From assembly GCA_037178625.1 (NCBI GenBank), contig CM074139.1:1054001-1118000 (forward strand): DNA of 64,000 nt, read 5' to 3'. This document shows positions 17,502 to 26,782 of this stretch, one piece after another (position 1 is the first letter of the stretch; every line of letters starts with the position of its first letter). Below the pieces are notes generated by a model, which made no database searches, was not told the DNA's origin, and worked only from the letters and a program-made list of their open reading frames with translations. Position numbers and translations under genes: made by a program. The DNA comes from Skeletonema tropicum. Its lineage: Eukaryota; Bacillariophyta; Thalassiosirophyceae; Thalassiosirales; Thalassiosiraceae.

Positions 17502-19481
17502 TTGCGCTACTTCTTTCTATGTCCTGAGGTTGTCACTTTCGATGTGACGAGCCATACAAACAAGAATGGGTTCCACTTGTTGACCTTCTCATGCCGCACA
17601 AGTGTCGACAAGCAGGTTGTTTTCTGCCGTGTGTGGTTGCCTGACCAACGACGAGCATCCTTTCGGTATGTGTTTCAGGAAGGCTTGAGGAAAATATTGC
17701 CCGCACATGTCTTAGCAAGAGTTCGCTTCTTAATCTGCGATGGAGATCCACAACAGAATGCGGAGCTTCGAATCGCGATCAAATTGTTATGCCCACACGC
17801 TAGAATTGGCGGATGTTCCTTTCATATGTTCGGAAATGGTTGGAATAGGCATGTGGGTACTACTAACTGGGATACATCACGAAACCCAGCATGGATGACA
17901 TTTGTGCGACAAATCCATAGCTGGATGTACTCTTGGACACGGCCGGGTTATTGCCACACTCAAGAGGAGTACGACATCAGCAAGCATTTACTAATTTCAT
18001 GCCTCACTAGCAAACATGCTCTGAAGATGGCTGGAAACAGGAAGGATCTTATTGCTAGAGCAATTGCTTTCATCAAGGGATATGTATTCCCAAATGAGGA
18101 TCTCTACCTGTTCTATCCCAGGAGTGAAGTCTTCAATCTATGTGTTGCCACAACTTCTGCTCATGAAGGGACAAACCATGGTCTCAAGTCTCATGCTGCA
18201 GCCGTAAAAGCAACTCATGCGATGAACATAGCTGCCAAGGCTATGTCCATTCAAGATCGTGCAAAGCGGGCAGAATTGGATCAAATAGTGGGCAGAGACT
18301 TCCGGAATAGAGACAAGTCTTCTTGGTCAAATCTTCCGACTGGCCCGCATTTACTGACTTACGCGGAGGGGTTGATGGTCCAATCACATAAGAGAGCGCA
18401 ACTTTACAAAGTTCGCCGTGTTGGCAGAAGTCGGTTTCAGGTTGTGTATGTGGGGGAAAATTGTGACCATTCCTTTGTCTCTCGCTATATTGATGATTGG
18501 TCGTCCGCCGAGGATGATGATGCCACAATTTCATCAGACGACACAAATGGCAAGGGTAGCGAAGAAGAGGATGACATTGGAGGTGCATATTGTCCACGTT
18601 TCAGCAGAGCATATACTGTTGATTTGTATGAAACCTGCAGTAGCTGTGATTGTTATCACTTTCAGCGAGCTGGATTTCCCTGCCCACATATGAATGCATC
18701 GGCAAATGCAGTTTGCGACGCAAATGGTACAAAGTTCGAAGGATTTGGACATCATAGTGTCAGTGTAAGATGGTGGACAAATTACATGTATTGGGGATAT
18801 AGGTGTCCAGAATGTCCTGAAGAAAAAGAGATGCCGAAACTTTTTCATCATCTTGCCAAGAATGATGCTAAGGGGCCGCAGTTTTGCCATGTCATTCCTT
18901 CGTCAATGCCGATCAAGCCACCCGTTGAACCCTTGCCTGCTGTTGAACGGATCAAGAACTATCCGAAAGCTTCACTGCCCTCTCTCTTGCAACATTACAG
19001 GTCTGACAGATTTGATATGTTGTTGTCAGAAACTCATCTCCCATCTGGGTCTCAAGAATTGGAAGCCTCTGTTGATGATGATTACATTCTTGGTGAAATT
19101 GATGTGCTTCGTGCCTCAAGCGATGGTAACTTTGAAGCCATCATGGATGAATTGAACCAACAAGATACCCTTTCTTTGCAAGAAGTCGATTCTACTAGAG
19201 ATGTACAGGTCGCATTGAAGCCAGTCTTTAATGAAGCATGTGATCTCCTCAAACAATGCCCTGAAATGGCACCAGAGTTTGAGCGCATGATGAAGTCGTG
19301 CATTGCTGACATGCACAAGAAAATAGCTGCAAAGGAAGCCGCATCTCAAGACTCTTCAACTTCGCCGACGACGGAACCCACTACGGCTGGAAAGAAGAGG
19401 TCTTGGAAAGCTGTTACTTCTAGAGAGTACAATGGGCCACCAAGGGTAAAAGTTGCTAAGAATAGTAAATTTTCAAGTTAG
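17502..19481 (+). CDS. MULE transposase with SWIM zinc finger
   Basis: The frame begins at a TTG right after a possible splice acceptor (TTGCAG at 17495-17500); no ATG precedes the catalytic core, so a 5' exon, perhaps starting at the ATG at 17282, or 5' decay is likely. Catalytic acidic residues fit the MULE DDE pattern: first Asp in TFDVTSHTN, second in LICDGDPQQN, Glu in TSAHEGTNHG. A SWIM zinc finger follows (SSCDCYHFQRAGFPCPHMN: C-x-C ... C-x-H), as in many MULE proteins, where it helps bind DNA. The C-terminus is acidic and ends in a basic segment. No internal stop is present, so the core may still be functional. Confidence 0.85.
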   Translation: MRYFFLCPEVVTFDVTSHTNKNGFHLLTFSCRTSVDKQVVFCRVWLPDQRRASFRYVFQEGLRKILPAHVLARVRFLICDGDPQQNAELRIAIKLLCPHARIGGCSFHMFGNGWNRHVGTTNWDTSRNPAWMTFVRQIHSWMYSWTRPGYCHTQEEYDISKHLLISCLTSKHALKMAGNRKDLIARAIAFIKGYVFPNEDLYLFYPRSEVFNLCVATTSAHEGTNHGLKSHAAAVKATHAMNIAAKAMSIQDRAKRAELDQIVGRDFRNRDKSSWSNLPTGPHLLTYAEGLMVQSHKRAQLYKVRRVGRSRFQVVYVGENCDHSFVSRYIDDWSSAEDDDATISSDDTNGKGSEEEDDIGGAYCPRFSRAYTVDLYETCSSCDCYHFQRAGFPCPHMNASANAVCDANGTKFEGFGHHSVSVRWWTNYMYWGYRCPECPEEKEMPKLFHHLAKNDAKGPQFCHVIPSSMPIKPPVEPLPAVERIKNYPKASLPSLLQHYRSDRFDMLLSETHLPSGSQELEASVDDDYILGEIDVLRASSDGNFEAIMDELNQQDTLSLQEVDSTRDVQVALKPVFNEACDLLKQCPEMAPEFERMMKSCIADMHKKIAAKEAASQDSSTSPTTEPTTAGKKRSWKAVTSREYNGPPRVKVAKNSKFSS

Positions 19482-19637
19482 TGTTGTAATTACGGTGTTG
19501 CTGTCCACTTTTGGTGCGTCGGCGAAATGGGATGCACATGATATGACTTCGGTCCACTAGCGTGCGTCAATACTTGGTACAGCAAGCAACCATCAACTAT
19601 TTTATTGCAAGTGGCTGCGACCTTTGGAGCTGCATGA

Positions 19638-20528
19638 CTAAGTTCGACAACAAAGAAGGCTGCACCTCAAAACTTCGCCGACGTCGGACACTACTACTTC
19701 TGGAGAGAAGAGGTCTTGGAGAGCTGTTACAGAAATAGTGTCTATTGCAGGTCGGTGGGACGAGTCATCCGCAGTAGGTTTTATCCGACGCATCGGTTGA
19801 GACGCCGAAACTTTAACACCCACTACTGATGACTCATCTTTCCTCTCGATAATTGACAACGTCTGTAGTCGGAGGAATGTGTATTTCAAAAATGACTTCT
19901 TACCTTTTGCCGCCCAAATTCTTCGCGTGCAGTAATTCGGAATTCATCGAGAACGTCAAGAGTGTCCATTGCAGGTCGGTATGAAGAGTCACGCGCAGTT
20001 GGTTTTATTCGACGCATCGGTTGAGACGCCAAAACTTTAACACCCACTACTGATGACTCATCTTTCTTCTCAACAATGGCCAACCCTTTCGTCTCAAGTC
20101 AGTTCTTCTCCATGGAACACCGTTGGAGCAGGTCAAGAAAATAGCACAGAGAGTAAACAGAAAAGCAGCCCGAGCAGGCTTGAGGAAGCTTGTTGACACA
20201 AGTGCAGATAAGCTACCTAGATATTCCTTTCTTTTCTAATGCCATCCTTGAAGTGATCACTTGATACTTGAGTGAGTTGTCATTTCTGATTGACCAGAGC
20301 CCTCTTCTTCCCTGACAAAATACCGAACCCTTGTTGCACATCAACATCACTTGTATCACCGGGTGATTCTATGTGTCCCAAAGGGGACGAACGTTGAATT
20401 CGTTGTGGTGGAAGCGACTCATGCTTTATTAGGTCCGTCTTCGTCCTTGCCTTGGCCCTTCGGCATTCAACACAAGCCATGATAGATGGAATAGAGAGAA
20501 TTACTTTATCCTTCGTCAAAAGAGACAT
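19638..20528 (-). CDS. Second MULE-encoded gene, fragmentary, with duplicated exon
   Basis: Two successive minus-strand frames share KDESSVVGVKV-x-ASQPMRRIKPTA and an SS-x-RPA-x-DT block (19889-19638 and 20083-19886). The first ends at a GTAAGA donor and the second is preceded by a CTACAG acceptor, so they look like duplicated exons. A further frame (20528-20280) starts with ATG and has a CxxC motif. None matches a family I know. The gene model is incomplete and may be decayed; it lies inside the transposon and is oriented against the transposase. A segment near 19673 also repeats the 3' end of the transposase gene. Confidence 0.4.
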
Positions 20529-20891
20529 GTAAGTGGAAATGTTAGAGCATGGTTGAAGTTAATACGAGTCGGTGGCATGAAAAGAGTTGTTCTCACCAAT
20601 TATTTTTGGTATTTGTCCGTTCTGTTCACAGCAGAAAATAATTCCCATCATGCTCCGTTCTTTGACATATCCATAATTTATCATGTCCGTACAGTGTTGA
20701 CGTTATACATTGCGGATGATGAGAGGGCAGGAGGAGGCGGCCGGCGGTCCGCAGCGTCTTATCATGGTCAATAGGTAACTCAAGCAGTGTTGTCGATGGG
20801 TTGAGCGAGCGAGGTGGTTTCGGGTTGCTGTTTTATTTGAGTTTTGATGAATTTGGGGTGACCGTTTGCTTTTTTGAAAGTTGGATTCTCA

Positions 20892-20988
20892 TTCTTGTGT
20901 GCAAGAAATCCAGTACCCGGACCTTTGGGTTGGAAATAATGGGACTCCGTCCTAATAACTGAACCTGAACTGCCAATAATAGGAATGG
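20892..20988 (-). repeat. Right terminal inverted repeat of the MULE
   Basis: Inverted copy of 17081-17177, including the segment reading GGAGTCCCATTATTTCCAAC on the minus strand. Confidence 0.9.
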
Positions 20989-20989
20989 T

Positions 20990-21222
20990 GTTTTGAAGGA
21001 TTTTTGAAGGATTTTTGAAGGATTTTTGAAGGATTTTTGAAGGTCACGCTCAATCACGCTCAAAGTCACGCTCAATCACGCTCAATCACGCTCAATCACG
21101 CTCAATCACGCTCAATCACGCTCAATCACGCTCAAAAATTTTACTAGCAGCTTGTATGGTCACGCTCCCCACTTGAGCGTGATTGAGCGTGATTGAGCGT
21201 GATTGAGCGTGATTGAGCGTGA
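20990..21222. repeat. Fold-back satellite: 11-bp and 10-bp tandem repeats with inverted arm
   Basis: About five copies of an 11-bp motif (TTTTTGAAGGA) at 20990-21042 are followed by about nine copies of TCACGCTCAA (21043-21136), a ~36-bp spacer, and five copies of the inverse motif TTGAGCGTGA (21173-21222). The inverted arrays could form a long hairpin. It starts right at the MULE end. Confidence 0.9.
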
Positions 21223-21966
21223 CCGTGACTCACGCCTCCACTAGTCTCGCTGTTTCACTTCAACGCCGCCATGGTCCTCTAGACACTGTTTAATAACAAT
21301 CACGAGGTACTTATAACCACCTCTCTCCCTTCTCTAACACCTCATGATAGATTTGAGTGCGGTCGGCGTTTGGTTTTATTCATTTCGCGCGAAATTGGCA
21401 GCAAACGGCTGCGGCACGGCCGAATGTGGAATAGTGCTACCGCTTCTTTTTCGATGTCGATGGTTTTTCGTCTTCTGTTGCTCTCCGTCGACTCGACAAT
21501 CATCGACAAGTAACTATCAACTAACTGTTGATTCGGGGTGCGAATTATTGCCAAATATACTCTCATACAAGTCAATACACTGGTTGAGATTGCCGGGCGT
21601 GTGTGTGTGGTGTTAATTATTTAGGGATGATATCCAACTCAGAATGAACAGAGGACTCCACAATTCCTTCGTACAGAGGTCAGAGGACCTTGACGAATCT
21701 CTGTGACATAGAAAGCTTCAGCTGCTCATAGCCACACTTCATGACATTTTATGTTACCTTCGAGATAAATGAATGTGTTGCATCAAGTGATCTTTAGCAG
21801 AGATGTGCAGCTGAGTCTACTTAACCGAAGATATTGGACATCGAGCACGTTTAAAGAACTGTCATATAGATTCCGCGCTCCGACCGCTCGTCAGGTTGGA
21901 GGTTCCTTGGTCCCCTTCATCCTGCATCATGACAAGTTTTATCTGGGATGATTTCATGGCTGATAG
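21223..21966. other. Repeat-region intergenic stretch, no gene supported
   Basis: Short overlapping frames on both strands, none with motifs. Between the fold-back satellite and repeat cluster 2. Confidence 0.35.
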
Positions 21967-22400
21967 ATGAAATATCAGCTACGAGGCTGTAGCATCGCTT
22001 CTACGGACGCAATCCGTCTGAGCAGTGCCAATGTGCTTGTATAGTGTCGCCACCGAGTTTAATGGGACACTAGAAGCGGCTCATGCGCAAATTGACGACG
22101 ATAGATACGATTTGGTAGAATGTGTTGCTGCTGGCCAGCCCACACTTCACCTCTCATATCAGGTACGAGGCTGTAGCATCGCTTCTACTCACGCCAAACT
22201 TCTGAGCAGTGCTAATGTACTTGTACCGGTTTTTTCACCGCAGAGTCAGAGTATAATGGGACACTAGAAGCGAATGGGACACTAGAAGCGGCTCATGCGC
22301 AAATTGACGACGATGGATACGATTCGGTAGAATGTGGTGCTGCTGACCAGCTCACACTGGACCTCTCATATTAGGTACGAGGCTGTAGCGTCGCTTCTAT
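21967..22400. repeat. ~185-bp repeat family, cluster 2
   Basis: At least two and a half units of the family at 14048-14630, in the same orientation: shared blocks include the GAGGCTGTAG-type segment and GGGACACTAGAAGCGGCTCA. A short direct duplication of GGGACACTAGAAGCG lies at about 22257-22290. Confidence 0.75.
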
Positions 22401-22639
22401 CAAATCTATTTGTTTCACAGCTGAGTTTTTTTGTTTAAGTATATGATATTTTATTTTTTCCATTTAATTATGTTGGAAGATCGGTCCACTTTCGAGATGT
22501 AGACTATAGACATTCATTATGAGCCAGTAAGTTCGATTCGCTTAGATTACCCGATATTGACGACGGACTTTTGACAGATAATTCTCTATTAAGACTGAGG
22601 CGTGGGTCGACTACTCAAGCCCACAACAACAAGACGCCA

Positions 22640-23130
22640 GCCTCTTTATAAACATGATGAACAGGTGGAGAAAGAGAGAGGCGGCTCGGGGATCTGAGCC
22701 AGGATTGGAAATGCGTCAAGTATACCCAAGCTTTGACGGCGGTGGGAGCAACGTTGGAGTATTCGAGGAATCTGTAGGTACCGGGGGGGTTTCAATGCGA
22801 AGCCTTCGCTTCCCAATATTGTTGGGTTACAGTCGTGCACGGGACAGTCCGTCGGGAATTACCGCCAGGTTTATGGAGTGGGTCGCGATTACGCATCCCC
22901 ATATGTCCTGGCGAAGCAATTCGCCAGGGCTCAGAGCTTGGACGACAAGCACACTGGCCTGTGTTCCAAACCGTTAAGGTACCCCAATAGGAGGTGTCTG
23001 TGCGACGCTGGTCTTTGTAGCAATGGGATGAGAAGAGCTGGGTCAATTTTCCCCTACGATAGACTAAACTCAAGTACAATAATAGGCTGAGTACAAGCTC
23101 TCGGCTCTCGGCTTGATCATTTAACAAATC
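22640..23130. other. GC-rich block of unknown nature with hairpins
   Basis: Visibly richer in G and C than its surroundings and free of obvious coding signals, though open frames of about 107-111 codons exist on both strands. Holds a perfect 9-bp stem with 4-nt loop (CCTGGCGAA / TTCGCCAGG, 22907-22928). Could be a remnant of a mobile element, a structured RNA or transferred DNA. I cannot assign it. Confidence 0.3.
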
Positions 23131-23376
23131 AGGCCTGAGCGATAGGTAGGAGAATACGGAAGCGCAGACAGAATTAGGGCGGGCCCAAAGATAGAGCGTT
23201 GTTTCACTAATAAAAAATTGGCGGGACGGAGGGGGGAAATTCCTAGATAACGTACCGGTGAGCGGATTCTACGTGAATTTTGTACCAGTGGTGGATGGTG
23301 GAACCTCTCTTATATGAACAACAAAAAATAATAATGATGTTTCATGTTGTGTTTTGGGATGACTGATACTGTGAAA

Positions 23377-23445
23377 TAGGACAGAAATGCAGCGGCGGAG
23401 TCGAGATAGCAAATTCACAGGTGGGGTATAGCAGCAGGCAATCGA
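23377..23445. repeat. Dispersed ~67-bp repeat, second copy
   Basis: Resembles 11749-11815: both start TAGGACAGAAATGCAG and end CAGCAGGCAATCGA, with diverged middles. Sits 15 bp before the PP2C start codon. Confidence 0.6.
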
Positions 23446-23459
23446 CGATTCAATCAGAG

Positions 23460-24893
23460 ATGCGCCATCGGACTAGCTATGATCAGCATTTCCAGCCGCA
23501 AGTTGCAAATAATGTCGATATCGGCAAGGCGGCGAACAACCCAACACGACGTCCCAAAAAGCGGAAGAAAGGACCAAGAATAGAATTGAATCATGGTATT
23601 ATAGCAACGGCTGGGTGCTGCTTCTTCCTTGGGTGTGTGGTATCAACAATTGTTTTGTTATGCTTCCTTCGGCGTCCACATGACGTGCATAGCCCATTTT
23701 GGCAACGAAAAGTAGACCTAGCTCAACATCTGAAGCGACAACAGCAACACCATCAACAAGAACATAATGGCTTGGCGAATAAGCGAACGGATGAAAAGTG
23801 TCCATCGTATGGATGCCCAATCTATCCAGTCGAAATGTCAAACCTGAATACCAATTCATCCAAAGATTCCTTAATTGTATCCAAAAGTCACATCATGCTC
23901 ACACACATTAGCAATCGAAAGTCTCAAGTCAATCAAGATAGAATTGTAATGATACCATCATTTACAGTAGGAAATGCAAAGATAGACAGCAGCAACAACT
24001 TCTTTATCGGCTTATTTGATGGACATGATGATAGAGGACACGATATTGCGAGCTACGCCGCGAAAGAAGTGCCAACCCAAATTGCTTCAAAACTTCAACA
24101 TCTCGACAAAGCACCCACTCCCGACGCAATGACTCAAATCATCACGGACATATTCAGAACTGTAGATGCCAATGCTCCACCTATTGCAGGCGGATGCACT
24201 GCAATGGTAGTTCTCCGAATTCAGAACGATATCTACCTTGCCAACACTGGCGACAGCACACAATTCATTGCAATATACAATCCTCCTTCTGAACTAGTGG
24301 AAGAAAAGAGTAGTTACAATGAAAGATACATACAAAATATGACAAGACCTTCACCCAAACAGATCCACCTGCAAGGGAGCATTTCAATTCACCACCAAAA
24401 CAAAGTACACAAAGCCAACTTCCCAGAAGAAAAGTCTCGAATTGAGAATCTTGGAGGTAGGATACATATCCCGCCTAAGCATCCAATGGGTTCGCGAGTG
24501 ATAGCTTTCTCATCAGCTCATAACGAAGATGTTGGACTAGCAATGAGTCGAAGTATTGGAGATCGGGAGTGGACAGCTATTGGAGTAATTCCAGATCCAG
24601 ACGTTCAAGTGATCAATTTGGAGAAGTTTTGGAATACAAACAATATCAGTACAAAGGATTCCAAAGTGTTTGTTGTATTGGGAAGTGATGGTCTATTTGA
24701 TTCGCGTAAGGTAGAGTTTGTTGCCAGACATTTGGCATATGGGTTCTTTGAATCACAGAAGAGTGATGGAGAAGAAGTGGCGGAACAAAAAATGCTTACC
24801 GTAGGGAGAAAGATTGTGAACTGGGCAAGTCCAATCCAGGACAAGTTTTATCGAGATGATATCTCGTTTGTTGCGAAGATTGTGGAATTGTAA
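23460..24893 (+). CDS. Membrane-anchored PP2C-type protein phosphatase
   Basis: 477 residues from the ATG at 23460; an upstream in-frame GTG lies in repeat sequence and is not used. A basic N-terminus (RRPKKRKKGPR) is followed by one transmembrane helix (about residues 46-67), giving a type II topology with the catalytic domain in the lumen or outside. The PP2C motifs are all there: FIGLFDGHDDRGHDIA with metal-binding Asp, GGCTAMVVL, LANTGDS, AMSRSIGDREW..GVIPDPDV, VLGSDGLFD and RDDISFV. PP2C enzymes are Mn/Mg-dependent Ser/Thr phosphatases. The Cys in GGCTA where Ser is common is a small variation. Substrate unknown. Confidence 0.88.
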   Translation: MRHRTSYDQHFQPQVANNVDIGKAANNPTRRPKKRKKGPRIELNHGIIATAGCCFFLGCVVSTIVLLCFLRRPHDVHSPFWQRKVDLAQHLKRQQQHHQQEHNGLANKRTDEKCPSYGCPIYPVEMSNLNTNSSKDSLIVSKSHIMLTHISNRKSQVNQDRIVMIPSFTVGNAKIDSSNNFFIGLFDGHDDRGHDIASYAAKEVPTQIASKLQHLDKAPTPDAMTQIITDIFRTVDANAPPIAGGCTAMVVLRIQNDIYLANTGDSTQFIAIYNPPSELVEEKSSYNERYIQNMTRPSPKQIHLQGSISIHHQNKVHKANFPEEKSRIENLGGRIHIPPKHPMGSRVIAFSSAHNEDVGLAMSRSIGDREWTAIGVIPDPDVQVINLEKFWNTNNISTKDSKVFVVLGSDGLFDSRKVEFVARHLAYGFFESQKSDGEEVAEQKMLTVGRKIVNWASPIQDKFYRDDISFVAKIVEL

Positions 24894-25204
24894 TATCATG
24901 ACAAACGAGGAGATATCTTATATATGTTCGTCCGAACCTCCACCTAAATAAGATGAGACAAAGATACTTATCGTTGCCACATCGCATACTACTGCCTTGC
25001 TGATTGCTGGGAAGGTGTTATGTCGCTCAGGTAGGAGAGAGGTGATAGCTGGAGTGAAAGGTAGTAACAGATGTTGCAGGTGTAGTTGCAGCTTTCAATT
25101 GTTATGTACATCGTGTGTTTGGAGATACGGAGAAGATGGAGAGATAATAGGACGTGCCCATCGTTAATACTTCTTATGCAAGCCGTACGAATAATACCTA
25201 CCAT
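24894..25204. other. Convergent 3' region, nothing seen
   Basis: 311 bp between the ends of the PP2C and F-box genes; no gene or repeat recognised. Confidence 0.35.
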
Positions 25205-26482
25205 TCAATGGATGACTCGAAGCCTACTCCTGTCTTCGCACAGCAGCCTGTATTCTGCTTCTGTAGGTGGCTGGTGATAGCCTTTGAAAAAGTAGATTCC
25301 ATATTCAAGTCTTCTCAGATCCTTAATATATTCTTCGTAGTCACTGCTACCCCGTTCTGGCTCTGGATCGAGCCAATTCACTTCACAACACTCTCCAAAT
25401 TCATTTTTCCAGCACCACCCAACTCTATAGTCCGCATGAACAAATTTGATTGTGAAAGGCGGCGGTGGATAGGAGATTGCATCTAGATGATCCATCGAAT
25501 ACCTATCAGGCGAGTCATCCGTGAGGCTCCAATTGTAACCGAGAGTGAACATTGACGCATCACGCTGTCTTCGGATACGATCAATTGCATTCATACACCC
25601 AGACACCTCCGAAATACGTTGAAATTTGTAGCCCATGCCTCCGTAGACAGTCCGTGGGAGAAAAAGGTCTTTTGACGCAGGAAAATGTAGCTCATCAATG
25701 TCTCGTACATCTCCTGTCACGACAGTGTTGTTCAAATCCAAGTGCTGTAGACGTGGGAAGTCAGCTAGATCCATAATGTTGCCCACGATATTCGAAAAAT
25801 ACGCACTGTGTAAACTTATAATCACTTTTTCGAGTGTGTTTTTCAGAGCTCTAAAGCTGTGGATGTTTCCAGTGATGTACTTTCCATTGCACATGACCAT
25901 CAAAACTTTCAAAATTGGCATCCCTGCTGCCAACATTTCTAAATCCCATTTGAAATGATGGCACTCATACACTTTGAAAAATTCAAGTACTGGGAAATCG
26001 AACAGAAACGGATATCTTCCATTCAGAGGTGCTCTGCAGAGACTTAAAGCGCGTAGCATTCGAAATCGTGACATTGTTTCGGGAAACGCAGCAACGGTTA
26101 ACCGCCTTGCTGTTTCGGCAGCTTGGTCCTCATCTGGTTCCTCGCCATTGTTGTATCTTATGCGATAGTCTAGACCGCAAAGCGAAATTTGTGCAAGATT
26201 GGGCATGGCTGTTGACATCGTCATCATCGCTATGTACTGCCTCACTGTGTTGACTTTGAATTCATGCGTAGGAAGAGGAACGATTGTCTTCTTTGCTGCA
26301 TCCTTCCATCTTTTACAGACTCGTCGTGAACGCATGATATCCTCCGCGGGGAGGTAACCAAATATATGTTCCACAACAGCGTCGGCTAACGCAATTGTCC
26401 CATTTGGTTTTCCAGCTAATCTCGCCACCGTGCTATTAGCAGCTGGGCCTTCTAGCCTCGGCTTCTTCTTCGGATTGGGCAT
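25205..26482 (-). CDS. F-box protein with degenerate leucine-rich region
   Basis: 425 residues from the ATG at 26482 (the longer frame begins at a TTG). Basic start (PNPKKKPR), then an F-box at about residues 30-70 (ALADAVVEHIFGYLPAEDIM, then RVCKRWKDAAK), which in other eukaryotes binds SKP1 in SCF ubiquitin ligases. Residues about 80-290 contain irregular leucine-rich stretches (LRALSLCRAP, LQHLDLNNT). The C-terminal 100 residues (SYPPPPFTIKFVHADYRVGW) contain many aromatic residues. Likely a substrate adaptor for protein degradation; target unknown. Confidence 0.75.
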   Translation of the reverse strand: MPNPKKKPRLEGPAANSTVARLAGKPNGTIALADAVVEHIFGYLPAEDIMRSRRVCKRWKDAAKKTIVPLPTHEFKVNTVRQYIAMMTMSTAMPNLAQISLCGLDYRIRYNNGEEPDEDQAAETARRLTVAAFPETMSRFRMLRALSLCRAPLNGRYPFLFDFPVLEFFKVYECHHFKWDLEMLAAGMPILKVLMVMCNGKYITGNIHSFRALKNTLEKVIISLHSAYFSNIVGNIMDLADFPRLQHLDLNNTVVTGDVRDIDELHFPASKDLFLPRTVYGGMGYKFQRISEVSGCMNAIDRIRRQRDASMFTLGYNWSLTDDSPDRYSMDHLDAISYPPPPFTIKFVHADYRVGWCWKNEFGECCEVNWLDPEPERGSSDYEEYIKDLRRLEYGIYFFKGYHQPPTEAEYRLLCEDRSRLRVIH

Positions 26483-26782
26483 TATTTTGTATTGCTCTTG
26501 CCTCTGCCCTTGGACAAAAATGGATCCGAGATGCTCGAGCAATCACTGACCGGCCACTTGTTCTCTTTTTATCATGGGAGGAAATTTTTTACGAGATTTG
26601 CGTAGGAATTAATACTAAATTTTCCGGCCCGCAGTAGGTTCTATCAGCCTCCAAGTCGCCTCATCGCCACACGCTACACGCCCACACCATAATATTATCC
26701 ACCACCCTCCTCCAATCCTCCTGTGCGGCTGATCTCCTCCTCCGACGATACCAAAGTGCGGCTATTATCTGAACAGGCAACC

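Larger units (their letters stand above)
17081..20988 (+). mobile_element. Mutator-like DNA transposon (MULE), 3.9 kb
   Basis: Bounded by 97-bp near-perfect inverted repeats. It carries a transposase frame (17502-19481) with MULE signatures and a second, minus-strand gene-like region (about 19638-20528). Mutator elements usually make 8-11 bp target duplications; the flanks here (TTTTTTCGCG and TGTTTTGAAG) are not clearly duplicated. High similarity between the two ends suggests a fairly recent insertion. Confidence 0.85.

Noticed and set aside
21043..21222. CRISPR array
   Set aside because: The 10-bp repeats have no spacers of regular length and the organism is a eukaryote.
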